Assembly: GCA_031553885.1 (NCBI GenBank)
Contig: JAVBKV010000048.1
Span: forward strand, 1 to 64,000
Direction of reading: 5' to 3'
Length of the DNA stretch: 64,000 nucleotides
Source: JAVBKV01 sp031553885
GTDB lineage: Bacteria; Bacteroidota; Bacteroidia; Bacteroidales; Azobacteroidaceae
Every line of letters begins with the position of its first letter. The first letter of the stretch is position 1. The position numbers and the translations under genes were made by a program. Below the pieces are notes generated by a model that was not told where the DNA came from, did no database searches, and worked only from the letters and a program-made list of their open reading frames with translations. Shown one piece after another: positions 17,290 through 26,636 of the stretch.

Positions 17290-17892
17290 ATGAATAAACT
17301 GCTTCTTTCCATTCTTTTGGCCTGTTTTGGCCTCTCGGCATTCGCACAGGACATTCAATTGCCTGCTCCCAAAAAGACGGGAGGAAAACCATTGATGGAT
17401 GCATTGAGTAACCGTCATACGGATCGTGAGTTTTCGGAAAAAGACATAGACAAACAAACATTATCTAACTTGTTATGGGCCGGCTATGGATTCAACCGCC
17501 CCGACAAACGGGTCGTTCCTTCTTCTCAAAACAAACAGGAAATCGATGTATACGTCACCCTGAAGGAAGGTATTTATTTCTATAATGCAAAAGAAAACAA
17601 ACTGATCCTGAAAGTCAAAGGAGATCATCGGAAAAGCACCGGCAAACAGGAATTTGTAGCAATAGCTCCTCTCAATGTCTTATATGTAGCCAATCTGGAC
17701 AAAGCGTCGAACCGGGATGCTGCCTGTATCGACTGTGGATTTATCGTACAGAACATTTACCTTTTCTGCGCATCCGAAGGCCTGATCAGCGTAGTAAGGG
17801 GTTATTTCGATAAAAAAGAATTGCATCAGCTACTGAACCTGACCGACAATCAGGAAGTCATGTTTACACAAACAGCAGGATATAAAAAGTAA
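17290..17892 (+). CDS. Exported nitroreductase/SagB-family oxidoreductase
   Basis: A 200-residue protein with a clear signal peptide (MNKLLLSILLACFGLSAFAQ). The nitroreductase fold follows: N-R-H-T-D-R-E-F-S (FMN phosphate-binding Arg/His region, about 38-46), LSNLLWAGYGFNR near 57-69, and A-C-I-D-C-G-F-I-V-Q-N-I near 141-152. Members bind FMN and use NAD(P)H. A secreted copy is common in Bacteroidota and its substrate is unknown. It is transcribed divergently from the Lnb-type gene. Confidence 0.85.
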   Translation: MNKLLLSILLACFGLSAFAQDIQLPAPKKTGGKPLMDALSNRHTDREFSEKDIDKQTLSNLLWAGYGFNRPDKRVVPSSQNKQEIDVYVTLKEGIYFYNAKENKLILKVKGDHRKSTGKQEFVAIAPLNVLYVANLDKASNRDAACIDCGFIVQNIYLFCASEGLISVVRGYFDKKELHQLLNLTDNQEVMFTQTAGYKK

Positions 17893-17899
17893 TCCGTTT

Positions 17900-19213
17900 T
17901 TACCGTCCGATGGAATAATAATCGAATCCATAATCTTTCAGATCCGATTTTTCATAGATGTTCCTCCCATCTAAGAGGAGAGGTGTTGTCATGAGTTTCT
18001 TGATCGCATTCCAGGACGGCAACCTGAATTCTTTCCATTCCGTAACGACAACCAGAGCATCGGCACCATCTACGGCATCATAAATATCATTTGCATATTC
18101 GATCCGGTCGTCCAGGCGGCGTTTAGCTTCCGGCATTGCCACCGGATCGTATGCTTTGACACTCCCTCCGGCATCCAGGATACGATCAATCAGGACCAAT
18201 GAAGTAGCTTCCCGCATATCATCGGTTTCCGGTTTGAATGCCAGTCCCCAAAGGGCAATTTTTTTTCCTTTCAGGTCCCCATTGAAATGAGCAGATAACT
18301 TATTGAACAACACAATCTTTTGCGCATTATTCACTTCTTCCACCGCTTTCAGCAACCGCAGGTTATAACCTTTACTTTCAGCCGTTTTAATCAATGATTT
18401 AATGTCTTTTGGAAAACAACTGCCACCATAACCACATCCGGGATATAAAAATTTACTGCCGATACGGGCATCCGAACCGATTCCCTTCCGTACCATATTG
18501 ACATCTGCCCCGACAATTTCACAAAGATTCGCAATATCGTTGATGAAACTGATCCGGGTTGCCAGCATGGCATTGGCGGCATACTTCGTCATTTCTGCAG
18601 AAGGAATATCCATGAAAATCACCCGGAAATTATTCAGCAAAAACGGACGATACAGCCGGCTCATCAGCTTCTGGGCCCGCTCTGAATCCACACCGACCAC
18701 TACCCTGTCGGGACTCATAAAATCCTTTACTGCAGCTCCCTCCTTCAAAAATTCAGGATTGGAAGCCATATCGAAAGGAATTTGAACACCTCGTTTATCC
18801 AATTCCGCCTGAATGGCTTCTCTTACGATCCGGGATGTACCCACAGGAACCGTACTTTTATTTACAATCAGCACATATTGATTCAGGTTCTGCCCGATTG
18901 TTTTTGCCACCTCCAGTACATAACTCAGATCCGTACTTCCATCTTCATCAGGAGGAGTCCCCACAGCACAAAAAACGACTTCCACTTCATCCAGAACAGC
19001 TTTCAGATCCGTGACAAATTGCAGGCGACCCGCCTTCTGGTTACGAATCACCATTTCTTCCAATCCCGGCTCATAAATAGGCACAATTCCCCTGCGGAGG
19101 TCTTCCACTTTTTGTTTATTAACATCCACGCAGATAACCTCTGTGCCCATTTCTGCGAAACAGGTCCCGCTAACCAGCCCTACATATCCTGTACCAACAA
19201 TTGCTATTTTCAT
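17900..19213 (-). CDS. ugd: UDP-glucose 6-dehydrogenase
   Basis: A 437-residue enzyme that oxidises UDP-glucose to UDP-glucuronate, a precursor for surface polysaccharides. It has an N-terminal Rossmann fold (MKIAIVGTGYVGLVSGTCFA), the central catalytic segment with C in PGCGYGGSCFPKDI (near 260), and a C-terminal UDP-binding domain (ALWGLAFKPETDDMREA). ATG 19213 starts the Rossmann motif directly, while the open frame runs 18 codons further upstream. A TACTTTTG box at 19239-19246 could give it its own promoter right after the 6S-like RNA terminator. It converges on the nitroreductase gene with 7 bp between them. Confidence 0.96.
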   Translation of the reverse strand: MKIAIVGTGYVGLVSGTCFAEMGTEVICVDVNKQKVEDLRRGIVPIYEPGLEEMVIRNQKAGRLQFVTDLKAVLDEVEVVFCAVGTPPDEDGSTDLSYVLEVAKTIGQNLNQYVLIVNKSTVPVGTSRIVREAIQAELDKRGVQIPFDMASNPEFLKEGAAVKDFMSPDRVVVGVDSERAQKLMSRLYRPFLLNNFRVIFMDIPSAEMTKYAANAMLATRISFINDIANLCEIVGADVNMVRKGIGSDARIGSKFLYPGCGYGGSCFPKDIKSLIKTAESKGYNLRLLKAVEEVNNAQKIVLFNKLSAHFNGDLKGKKIALWGLAFKPETDDMREATSLVLIDRILDAGGSVKAYDPVAMPEAKRRLDDRIEYANDIYDAVDGADALVVVTEWKEFRLPSWNAIKKLMTTPLLLDGRNIYEKSDLKDYGFDYYSIGR

Positions 19214-19238
19214 ATGTACATATTTTCCGATTGACCCA

Positions 19239-19246
19239 CAAAAGTA
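19239..19246 (-). promoter_or_regulatory. -7 element for ugd
   Basis: TACTTTTG on the minus strand lies 25 bp upstream of the ugd start. A TTG at 19265-19267 sits 18 nt upstream, one short of the usual spacing. Confidence 0.5.
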
Positions 19247-19265
19247 CAAAAATTCATACAGAAAC

Positions 19266-19290
19266 AAAAAAAGGGTACCCTAAGGTACCC
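19266..19290 (-). terminator. Terminator of the 6S-like RNA
   Basis: The minus strand reads AGGGTACC, TTAG loop, GGTACCCT, followed by a T-run opposite 19266-19272. Confidence 0.85.
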
Positions 19291-19493
19291 TATATAAAGC
19301 CGCATCGTAGATATGACAAAACTCCGTATGACAGGATTTGAGTGCTTTACCGTGTTTGTAATCCGCCGTGCGATGCATACCCCTAAGGGCGCGGCCCGCC
19401 ATTCCCGGCAAGAGCTTGTCTCGGAATTATGTTTAATTTGATGAGTTTCCCAATCGACAAAATGCGGCTAATTCTTATTCATCACTCTTGATG
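19266..19493 (-). ncRNA. ssrS: 6S-like RNA (Bacteroidales-1 motif)
   Basis: A gene-free stretch between rplT and ugd has a complete promoter (19499-19529), a GC-rich structured body and a strong terminator on the same strand. The body is closed by a 7-bp helix (19462-19468 with 19299-19305), with a second helix between 19443-19448 and 19319-19324 and small inner hairpins. A 170-nt closed core and location directly downstream of the L20 gene match the published description of the Bacteroidales-1 RNA motif, later linked to 6S RNA, the RNA that binds RNA polymerase. The identification rests on position, structure and my memory of the motif, without a covariance search. The 5' end is predicted to within a few bases. 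Confidence 0.72.
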
Positions 19494-19498
19494 TAATG

Positions 19499-19529
19499 CA
19501 AATATAAGCCTTATATTTAATAGTCGCAA
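19499..19529 (-). promoter_or_regulatory. Promoter of the 6S-like RNA
   Basis: On the minus strand TTG (19527-19529), a 20-nt spacer and TATATTTG (19499-19506) form a full consensus promoter. It starts after the rplT terminator, so the RNA is an independent unit. Confidence 0.8.
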
Positions 19530-19541
19530 CTATTTTAACAC

Positions 19542-19583
19542 AAAAAAACTGCAAACTTGTGTTAATAACCAGGCTTGCAGTTT
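19542..19583 (-). terminator. Terminator of the thrS-infC-rpmI-rplT operon
   Basis: A 9-bp stem (19575-19583 with 19546-19554) is followed by a T-run opposite 19542-19548 on the minus strand. It lies 24 bp after the rplT stop. Confidence 0.75.
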
Positions 19584-19606
19584 ATTCTATTAAAGGTAAA
19601 ATTCTT

Positions 19607-19951
19607 TTATTTTACTTTATTTACAATTGCTTTAAACGCTTCCGGATGGTTCATAGCCAAGTCGGCCAACACCTTACGGTTGATTTCAATTCCGTTTTTA
19701 TGCAAAGCTCCCATCAAACGGGAATAAGACATTCCTTCCAGGCGTGCAGCTGCATTAATACGTTGTATCCACAAAGCACGGAAATTACGTTTTTTAGCAC
19801 GACGATCGCGGAAAGCATAAGTTAACCCTTTTTCCCACGTATTTTTGGCGACTGTCCATACGTTTTTCCTTGCGCCATAATATCCTCTCGTCAGTTTGAG
19901 GATTCTTTTTCTTTTAGCTCTTGAAGCTACATGATTAACCGATCTAGGCAT
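19607..19951 (-). CDS. rplT: 50S ribosomal protein L20
   Basis: 114 residues, the normal size for L20, which binds 23S rRNA and is needed for early 50S assembly. The basic N-terminus ([20 protein letters not shown]) and [20 protein letters not shown] are diagnostic. It is the last gene of the thrS-infC-rpmI-rplT run and is followed by a terminator. No L20 autoregulatory leader was resolved in the 96 bp after rpmI. Confidence 0.98.
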   Translation of the reverse strand: MPRSVNHVASRAKRKRILKLTRGYYGARKNVWTVAKNTWEKGLTYAFRDRRAKKRNFRALWIQRINAAARLEGMSYSRLMGALHKNGIEINRKVLADLAMNHPEAFKAIVNKVK

Positions 19952-20047
19952 AATAATAAAAATGTTTTGAATGTTAGCGCCGCTTTACACGGACTTTAGC
20001 TGCTAAAACTCTGTTAATAAATCTTTTAGAAAATCACTTAAATTAGA

Positions 20048-20245
20048 TTATTTCATTCCCAACAATTCCTTAACCCGGCCTTCGTCGGCTTTGTTAAGAA
20101 TAGAGAAATGAGTCAACCTTCTTTTTTGCTTTTTAGTCTTTTTGGTCAGGATGTGACTTTTAAAAGCGTGTTTTCTCTTGATTTTTCCTGTTCCGGTAAG
20201 AGTAAATCTTTTTTTGGCACCGGAATTAGTCTTCATTTTCGGCAT
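20048..20245 (-). CDS. rpmI: 50S ribosomal protein L35
   Basis: 65 residues, the standard length. It begins [20 protein letters not shown] and contains the lysine-rich [18 protein letters not shown] segment characteristic of L35. It lies between infC (56 bp upstream) and rplT (96 bp downstream) in the conserved translation operon. Confidence 0.98.
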   Translation of the reverse strand: MPKMKTNSGAKKRFTLTGTGKIKRKHAFKSHILTKKTKKQKRRLTHFSILNKADEGRVKELLGMK

Positions 20246-20301
20246 TGTACTTTAATTTAATTGTTTATACTTAGCAGGCCTCGCAGCCATTTATCCTTTT
20301 G

Positions 20302-20925
20302 TTATTCGGCTTCCTTTTCAGGAGCCTGTTCGTCATTCTTTTTAGGAGCATTCTCTGAACTCGGTTTTTTCACAACCGGTTTAGATGCGGCCACTGATGG
20401 TGCTACTTTTTTAGGAGCAAGCATGATAATCATCTTCTTTCCTTCAAGAGCAGGTAATTGTTCCACTTTTCCATAATCCTCCAGATCACTGGCAAAACGA
20501 AGTAATAACACTTCTCCTTGTTCTTTGAAGAGGATAGACCTTCCTTTAAAAAACACATACGCTTTGACTTTAGCTCCTTCTTCCAGGAAACTCTTAGCGT
20601 GTTTCAATTTAAAGTTATAGTCATGGTCATCTGTTTGAGGTCCGAAACGAATCTCTTTTACGACAATCTTAACAGATTTGGCTTTCTGTTCTTTTTGGCG
20701 TTTCTTTTGTTGATAGATAAACTTCTGATAATCGGATATTCTACAAACAGGAGGCTCGGCATTAGGAGAGATCTCAATCAGATCCAATTCCAAATCTCTC
20801 GCTATTCGTTGGGCTTCTGCCAGAGGATAAACACCTTGTTCTACGTTATCTCCCACTAAGCGAACTTCCCTTGCCCGGATCTTTTCATTTACTCGGTATT
20901 GATCCTTAAGATTGTCTTTCTTCAT
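20302..20925 (-). CDS. infC: Translation initiation factor IF-3
   Basis: 207 residues. The N-domain ([18 protein letters not shown]), the linker region P-P-V-C-R-I-S-D-Y and the C-domain ([18 protein letters not shown]) are all present. IF-3 binds the 30S subunit and checks initiator tRNA-codon pairing. Two features differ from the enteric gene. The start is an ordinary ATG rather than AUU, so AUU-based autoregulation does not apply. About 30 extra Lys/Ala/Pro/Glu-rich residues follow the C-domain (after [10 protein letters not shown]). thrS precedes it by 37 bp. Confidence 0.97.
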   Translation of the reverse strand: MKKDNLKDQYRVNEKIRAREVRLVGDNVEQGVYPLAEAQRIARDLELDLIEISPNAEPPVCRISDYQKFIYQQKKRQKEQKAKSVKIVVKEIRFGPQTDDHDYNFKLKHAKSFLEEGAKVKAYVFFKGRSILFKEQGEVLLLRFASDLEDYGKVEQLPALEGKKMIIMLAPKKVAPSVAASKPVVKKPSSENAPKKNDEQAPEKEAE

Positions 20926-20962
20926 TCAAAAATAATTAATCTCCTATTTATATATTAATAAA

Positions 20963-22909
20963 TTATTGCCATTCATTCATTTGTTTTTCTACCTCCTCAT
21001 TTAAAATCGCGGCAAAGTTAGCAATTTTCATTGAACCAACATCACCTTCGCCTTGTTTTCTTATAGAAATTTCTCCATTTTCGGCTTCTTTTTCCCCAAC
21101 AATAAGCATATAAGGTATTTTTTTCAATTCATTATCACGAATTTTACGTCCAATTTTCTCGTTCCGGTCATCAACCAGTACGCGAATATCCTGTTTTTTC
21201 AGTTCTTTGGCAACCTCCCAGGCATAGTCGTTAAATTTCTCGCTGATCGGCAAAATAATCGCCTGATCAGGCACTAACCACAAGGGAAATTTACCGGCTG
21301 TATGCTCGATCAAAACTGCAACAAAACGCTCCATGGATCCAAAAGGCGCACGGTGAATCATCACCGGACGGTGTTTCTGATTATCAGCTCCCACATATTC
21401 CAGTTCAAAACGATCAGGAAGGTTATAATCCACCTGAATAGTTCCCAACTGCCAACGCCGACCGAGCGCATCCCGTACCATAAAATCCAATTTAGGACCG
21501 TAGAAAGCAGCCTCTCCCAATTCTACCCTAGCCTTAATTCCTTTCTCCTGGCAAACTTCAATAATAGCGGCTTCCGCTTTGTTCCAGTTTTCTTCAGTAC
21601 CGATGTATTTTTCTTTATTATCAGGATCACGTAGTGAAATCTGAGCCTCGTAATCCGTGAAATTAAGCGCCCGGAAAATAATATGGATAATATCCATTAC
21701 TTTGATGAATTCTTCTTTCACTTGCTCCGGAGAACAGAAAATATGGGCATCATCCTGAGTAAATCCTCTCACCCGGGTCAGTCCATGTAATTCACCACTT
21801 TGTTCATAACGATAAACCGTACCGAATTCCGCCAGACGCAAAGGCAGGTCCTTGTAAGAACGGGGAAATGCTTTGAATATCTCACAGTGGTGAGGACAGT
21901 TCATCGGTTTCAATAAAAACTCTTCTCCTTCTTCCGGAGTATGGATCGGTTGAAAAGAATCTTTTCCATATTTGGCATAGTGACCCGAAGTCACATACAA
22001 CATTTTATTTCCGATATGCGGAGTCATTACCTGCTGATAACCATATTCTTTCTGGATCCGTTTCAGAAAATCTTCCAGTTTCAGGCGCAACTGAGTTCCT
22101 TTAGGCAACCACAAAGGTAACCCTTGTCCCACATTCTGAGAAAAAGTGAATAACTCCAGTTCCTTGCCTATTTTACGGTGATCTCTCTTCTTAGCCTCTT
22201 CGAGCAAAACAAGATAATCATCCAGCATTTTTTTCTTTGGAAAAGTAATTCCGTAAATACGGGTCAATTGACGTCGTTTTTCATCACCCCTCCAGTAAGC
22301 TCCAGCTACAGACATCAACTTCAACGCCTTAATATAAGAGGTATTCGGCAAGTGAGGACCACGGCACAAATCAGTAAAAGCGCCTTGTGTATAGGTTGTT
22401 ATGGTACCGTCTTCCAATTCGCTGATCAACTCCGTCTTATAATTCTCACCCCTCGCTTCGAACATCTTCAGTGCTTCACCTTTGCTGATACTTTGACGAA
22501 CAATGGATTCTTTCTTGGCAACTAATTCTGCCATTTTAGCTTCAATGGCCGGGAAATCGCTTTCTTTAATAGCCACCCCTTCTCCCGGGTCTACATCGTA
22601 ATAGAATCCGTTTTCTATAGCCGGACCTATGCCGAATTTAATACCCGGATACAACTCCTGTAAGGCTTCAGCCATCAGGTGAGCGGAAGAATGCCAGAAA
22701 GCATGCTTACCTTCTTCATCTTCCCATTTATATAGTTTCACAGAAGCATCCTCGTTGATGGGGCGGGTCAAATCCCAGGTATCACCATTAACTCCGGCTG
22801 CCACAATATCCTGTGCTAAACGAGAACTAATACTTTCTGCTATTTCTATAGCAGTGGTGCCTTTCGCATATTCACGAACAGAACCATCAGGAAATGTTAT
22901 CTTTATCAT
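20963..22909 (-). CDS. thrS: Threonine-tRNA ligase
   Basis: 648 residues, full length. It has the N-terminal TGS domain ([20 protein letters not shown]), the editing domain with the zinc-type H-S-S-A-H (about 73-77), and the class II catalytic core ([44 protein letters not shown]). The C-terminal anticodon-binding domain ([20 protein letters not shown] form) completes it. It charges tRNA-Thr. First gene of the operon with infC, rpmI and rplT. A full promoter lies just upstream at 22930-22960. No T-box leader was seen. Confidence 0.98.
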   Translation of the reverse strand: MIKITFPDGSVREYAKGTTAIEIAESISSRLAQDIVAAGVNGDTWDLTRPINEDASVKLYKWEDEEGKHAFWHSSAHLMAEALQELYPGIKFGIGPAIENGFYYDVDPGEGVAIKESDFPAIEAKMAELVAKKESIVRQSISKGEALKMFEARGENYKTELISELEDGTITTYTQGAFTDLCRGPHLPNTSYIKALKLMSVAGAYWRGDEKRRQLTRIYGITFPKKKMLDDYLVLLEEAKKRDHRKIGKELELFTFSQNVGQGLPLWLPKGTQLRLKLEDFLKRIQKEYGYQQVMTPHIGNKMLYVTSGHYAKYGKDSFQPIHTPEEGEEFLLKPMNCPHHCEIFKAFPRSYKDLPLRLAEFGTVYRYEQSGELHGLTRVRGFTQDDAHIFCSPEQVKEEFIKVMDIIHIIFRALNFTDYEAQISLRDPDNKEKYIGTEENWNKAEAAIIEVCQEKGIKARVELGEAAFYGPKLDFMVRDALGRRWQLGTIQVDYNLPDRFELEYVGADNQKHRPVMIHRAPFGSMERFVAVLIEHTAGKFPLWLVPDQAIILPISEKFNDYAWEVAKELKKQDIRVLVDDRNEKIGRKIRDNELKKIPYMLIVGEKEAENGEISIRKQGEGDVGSMKIANFAAILNEEVEKQMNEWQ

Positions 22910-22929
22910 ATCTTCAAAAATTCAGGCTA

Positions 22930-22960
22930 CAAAAATAGTATTCTTTTTTTAATGTAGCAA
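22930..22960 (-). promoter_or_regulatory. Promoter of the thrS operon
   Basis: On the minus strand TTG (22958-22960), a 20-nt spacer and TATTTTTG (22930-22937) match the consensus. The box is 20 bp from the thrS ATG. Confidence 0.7.
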
Positions 22961-22985
22961 ACCCTCTAAATAGAATAAATTTCTT

Positions 22986-22993
22986 TACATTTG
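22986..22993 (+). promoter_or_regulatory. -7 element for the HpcH-type aldolase
   Basis: TACATTTG lies 17 bp before the ATG at 23011. No TTG was found at the expected distance. Confidence 0.45.
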
Positions 22994-23010
22994 CAAATAA
23001 ATAAATCAGA

Positions 23011-23823
23011 ATGACACCGAAAGAATTAAAGAAAGCGTTAAACAGCGGTCAACGGGTATATGGTACCATGATCGCTTCTCCTTCTCCCAAGTGGGTTCCA
23101 TATGTATCTAAGTTAGGCCTTGACTTTGTTTTCCTGGACACAGAACACATTCCACTCGACCGGTCAACGCTCAGTTGGATGTGCCATGCATACAGAGGAG
23201 CAGGATTAACTCCGATTGTCCGCATTCCCTCTCCCGATCCGTATGAAGCCTGCATGGCTATGGACGGAGGTGCCGGAGGTGTAGTTGCTCCTTATCTTGA
23301 AACCATGGAGCAGGTTCGTGAATTGCGGGGTGCTGTAAAATACCGGCCCTTAAAAGGTAAACGATTGCAGCGGGTATTATCCGGTGAAGAAGAACTCTCC
23401 GCTCAGGAAAAAGAATACATGAAAGCCTATTCCCAGGATGCCCTGCTGATCCTCAATATCGAAAGCAGGACAGCCATAGACCAATTGGACGACCTGCTTT
23501 CAGAACCGGATATAGATGCGGTTTTTATTGGTCCTCATGATCTGAGTGTCAATCTCGGAATCCCGGAAGCATACGATTCCGAATCCTGGAATCAGTCCTG
23601 CCTGGAAATCATACATAAGTGCAAAGCTAAAGGCATTGCTGTTGCCAATCATTTTTCGGACAACATAGAAATGCAGCTACTTTGGGCTCGTGCAGGGATG
23701 AATATGGTTCTTTGGAACGCAGACGTCATCAGGATGTATCAGGCACTCAATCAGGATTTCACTTACATAAAAAAGGAACTGGGGGATCAGACAAAAACAT
23801 CGGTGGAGCGTATGGATTTATAA
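23011..23823 (+). CDS. HpcH/HpaI-family aldolase
   Basis: A 270-residue protein of the HpcH/HpaI aldolase/citrate lyase family, class II metal-dependent retro-aldolases acting on 2-keto-3-deoxy acids. Recognisable parts are GLDFVFLDTEHIPLD (about 32-46), GGVVAPYLETMEQVREL (about 90-106), a metal-binding Glu in LNIESRTAI and Asp in the downstream segment, and IGPHDLSVNLG near 174. The exact substrate cannot be told. It is transcribed divergently from thrS. Confidence 0.87.
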   Translation: MTPKELKKALNSGQRVYGTMIASPSPKWVPYVSKLGLDFVFLDTEHIPLDRSTLSWMCHAYRGAGLTPIVRIPSPDPYEACMAMDGGAGGVVAPYLETMEQVRELRGAVKYRPLKGKRLQRVLSGEEELSAQEKEYMKAYSQDALLILNIESRTAIDQLDDLLSEPDIDAVFIGPHDLSVNLGIPEAYDSESWNQSCLEIIHKCKAKGIAVANHFSDNIEMQLLWARAGMNMVLWNADVIRMYQALNQDFTYIKKELGDQTKTSVERMDL

Positions 23824-23889
23824 GCATTTACCTCCAAAACAAAAGGGCAGTTATTCGTGTTATATAAAAAACATTAAAAATTTAAAAAC

Positions 23890-24381
23890 ATGAAACAATA
23901 CTCTTTTATAGCTATACTTATAGCTGCTGTTTTTGTAGGAAGCTGTTCATCTTCCAAACAGGCAACAAGTGAAAAAGATGCAGCCACTGCACAACAAGTC
24001 AATGAAAAAATCCAGGCTAAGGATTATCAGATTGACGTAGATTATGCCACTCCAGCCAGAGGGAAAGGTATTTCTCTTTCTTACGGATATAACCTGAAAA
24101 TCCGGAATGACTCTGCGATAGTTTACCTGCCTTACTATGGAGTTGCATACTCCGCTCCTTATGGAGGTGGTGAAGGAGGAATCAAATTCGGCGAACCAAT
24201 GAAGGAATACAAAGCTGTACCTCAAAAGAAAGCAGGAGACTGGAAAATCACATTCAAGGCCGACACGCCTGATTACAACTACGATGTAACAATCGACGTA
24301 TATTCCAATGGCCGGGCGTATTTAACGTTCAATAGCTTTCAACGGCAATCGATCAATTTCAACGGACAGGTAAAACTTTAA
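23890..24381 (+). CDS. DUF4251 lipoprotein
   Basis: 163 residues with a lipoprotein signal (MKQYSFIAILIAAVFVGSCS, Cys at 19). The mature part carries the DUF4251 pattern: IDVDYATPARGKGISLSYGY, then DSAIVYLPYYGVAYSAPYGG and GGIKF, ending in a beta-rich half. The family is confined largely to Bacteroidota and has no known function. It follows the aldolase by 66 bp. Its stop codon overlaps the stop of the convergent TPR gene by 4 bp (24378-24381). Confidence 0.85.
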   Translation: MKQYSFIAILIAAVFVGSCSSSKQATSEKDAATAQQVNEKIQAKDYQIDVDYATPARGKGISLSYGYNLKIRNDSAIVYLPYYGVAYSAPYGGGEGGIKFGEPMKEYKAVPQKKAGDWKITFKADTPDYNYDVTIDVYSNGRAYLTFNSFQRQSINFNGQVKL

Positions 24382-26510
24382 TCTACGGACATTTTCTTTA
24401 TTATACTGTAAGCGCTGACAATACCTAATTCTCCGGCTTTACTCAAGTCGGAGATTCCATGTTCCGTATCTCCCAGGGATAGTTGAGTTAATCCGCGGTT
24501 AAAATAAGCCTCGGCAAAATTTGGATTACGGCGAATAGCTTCATTATAATCAGTTAAAGCAAGACGAAAATCTTTCTGAGCACACCGAAGATTCGCCCGG
24601 TTGAAATAAGCATAAACAAAATCCGGATCCAATTTTATAACCGCATCATAATCACGCATGACTGATTCATACTCAAACATGTGTTTATTTTCTTTCGACA
24701 CCTGACTATCATCAAAAGCCGGTTGCTTCGTATAAGAAGAAGCCCCTGCTACTGTTTTCTTCTTTGATGATCCGGTCTGGATGTTTAATGAAAAATCTGA
24801 AGCATTGTCATTCTGTGAACTGTAGTTGTTGATTTCCATTTGTTTGAAACGGACAACCGCCCGATTGAAATAAGCCATTAAAAATGTAGGATCCAATGCA
24901 ATCACCCGGTCAAAATCAGCAATAGCTTCAGATAAATCCTGCAGAACCATAAAATCCATTGCCCGTCCGAAATAGGCATCGACATTCATTGTGTCGTTAT
25001 TGATAGCCAATGAATAATCATTAATGGACCGAAAATGGAAATCAGCCTGATCATCAGTCAACGGAGCTTCGTTGTTAATTAGCTTCAGGTACAGTTTAAG
25101 GTGTCGTTTCCGGTTATAATCAGAAAGTATTTTCGAAGTCCGGGGTAAATTTTCAAGTGCTTCGATCCTTTCATAATATGAGATTACAAATTGAGGTTCC
25201 AGATCCACTTTCACCTGTTTATCCTGAACCCGTCCCCGGATCTCGTTTTTATACTTCGATTTTTCTTCCTCTACTTTATCATAAACTACCAGGCGATTAA
25301 ACTTCTCAATGTTCTTATCCGAAGACTCCCTGGTTTTATCATCCACCTGAGCCGTCTCCTGGCCTGGATCCAACACATTTTTTCCGGTAATGGTTTTACC
25401 TTGCTCCTTTGCCTTTCTCAATTTTTGTTCCAAATCAAAAGCGTACCAATAATCCTGGTCTGCCCCCTTTGCATCCTTCAATTTACGTTTTACTTCCGAG
25501 CGGAAATAATAACCCGGAACAAAATTCGGATATTCTTCCAGCACAACGTCCAAATCAGCCACCGCATTTTTATAATCACCGGACTCCTCCTGAAGAATTG
25601 CCCGATTGTAGATAGCCATAAAATTATCCGGTTCTTCTTTGATAACTACATTAAAATCTTCTACCGCACGCTTGACATCTCCGACCTGAGAGCGCAACAA
25701 CCCCCGGTTAAACCGAGCTATAATGTTCTGGGGATTCATAACTACAACCGCATCATAATCCGACATAGCTCCTCTCAGATCATTCAGGTGATAGCGAACC
25801 AGCCCCCGGTTAATGTAATAACCGATCTGTTTGGGCTCCAGGCGAATCGCCTCATTGAAATCGGCCAGTGAGAGATCAAATTTATCCTGCTGATAGTAGA
25901 GTAAAGCCCGCTGTCCGTATGCCGGAGCATAATACTTGTCCAGATTGATGGAAGCATTATAATCAGCGATCGCCTTAATTGTATCTCCTTTCTCTGCATA
26001 CATAGACCCTCTGGCCAAATAAGCCTGTGTAAGCTTCGGATGATATTTTAATGCTAAATCCAAAGCTGTTTCTGCCTGTTGGTAGTCTTTTAGCTGGATA
26101 TAAGCAATTCCCCGGTTGATGAGCATATTCTTATCTTCCGGTTGATATTCGAGGCCTTTTTCATAATCTTCGATGGCCCCTTTAAAATTACCGAGATTCT
26201 GACGAGCTGCACCCCGGCACTGATAGGCATAAACATAGAACGGATTTCTTTCCAGACACAGTGTTATATCGCTTTCCGCACCTTTATAATCTTCCAGATT
26301 GAATTTAGCAATCGCCCGGTAAAGATACGGCTCAGCCAGATACGGTTTAGCCTTGATCACCTGATTAAAATACTGTATGGAAAGTACATAATCTTCAAAA
26401 TACAACGCATTCCGCCCAATATCAAGAACCCGGTTAGTGTTGATCTGTGATTGAACAGGTATAATCGAAACTGTATATAAGACTATAAATAAGGTAAAAA
26501 ACTTTCTCAT
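24378..26510 (-). CDS. Exported tetratricopeptide-repeat protein
   Basis: 710 residues with a signal peptide (MRKFFTLFIVLYTVSIIPVQ). ATG 26510 is chosen; the open frame extends 17 codons upstream without a signal. It contains at least eleven TPR units in two blocks (about 25-385 and 510-700), with recurrent A-Y-F-N-R-A and D-Y-D-A-V-I motifs. Between them is a charged linker of about 120 residues rich in K, E, D and R. A low-complexity S/N/K-rich insertion (about 575-630) interrupts the second block. TPR proteins scaffold complexes; partners are unknown. A TATATTTG box lies at 26559-26566. Confidence 0.88.
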   Translation of the reverse strand: MRKFFTLFIVLYTVSIIPVQSQINTNRVLDIGRNALYFEDYVLSIQYFNQVIKAKPYLAEPYLYRAIAKFNLEDYKGAESDITLCLERNPFYVYAYQCRGAARQNLGNFKGAIEDYEKGLEYQPEDKNMLINRGIAYIQLKDYQQAETALDLALKYHPKLTQAYLARGSMYAEKGDTIKAIADYNASINLDKYYAPAYGQRALLYYQQDKFDLSLADFNEAIRLEPKQIGYYINRGLVRYHLNDLRGAMSDYDAVVVMNPQNIIARFNRGLLRSQVGDVKRAVEDFNVVIKEEPDNFMAIYNRAILQEESGDYKNAVADLDVVLEEYPNFVPGYYFRSEVKRKLKDAKGADQDYWYAFDLEQKLRKAKEQGKTITGKNVLDPGQETAQVDDKTRESSDKNIEKFNRLVVYDKVEEEKSKYKNEIRGRVQDKQVKVDLEPQFVISYYERIEALENLPRTSKILSDYNRKRHLKLYLKLINNEAPLTDDQADFHFRSINDYSLAINNDTMNVDAYFGRAMDFMVLQDLSEAIADFDRVIALDPTFLMAYFNRAVVRFKQMEINNYSSQNDNASDFSLNIQTGSSKKKTVAGASSYTKQPAFDDSQVSKENKHMFEYESVMRDYDAVIKLDPDFVYAYFNRANLRCAQKDFRLALTDYNEAIRRNPNFAEAYFNRGLTQLSLGDTEHGISDLSKAGELGIVSAYSIIKKMSVD

Positions 26511-26558
26511 TTCAAGAATTTGCATCGGTAAAACAAACCTGTTTCCAAGAATTTCAGG

Positions 26559-26566
26559 CAAATATA
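26559..26566 (-). promoter_or_regulatory. -7 element for the TPR gene
   Basis: TATATTTG on the minus strand lies 48 bp upstream of the TPR ATG and just after the terminator of the capsule operon. No TTG at the right distance. Confidence 0.45.
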
Positions 26567-26577
26567 ATCAAATAAAC

Positions 26578-26604
26578 AAAAAAAGACGCTTGTTCGGGCG
26601 TCTT
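26578..26604 (-). terminator. Terminator of the capsule export operon
   Basis: A 7-bp stem (26598-26604 with 26583-26589) has an 8-nt loop. On the minus strand it is followed by a run of T opposite 26578-26582. It lies 32 bp after the Wzc stop. Confidence 0.75.
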
Positions 26605-26636
26605 CTTTTGTTTTTTTATGATTTCGTTTTAAAATC

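Noticed and set aside
19299..19468. tmRNA, SRP RNA or RNase P RNA at the structured locus
   Set aside because: It lacks a CCA-type 3' end, the conserved tag frame, the GGAAGGAAGCA-like SRP loop and RNase P core motifs. The promoter, size and position fit the 6S-like RNA better.
25191..25871. A 226-codon open frame opposite the TPR gene
   Set aside because: It is antisense to clear TPR repeats and is F/I/Q-rich without any domain.
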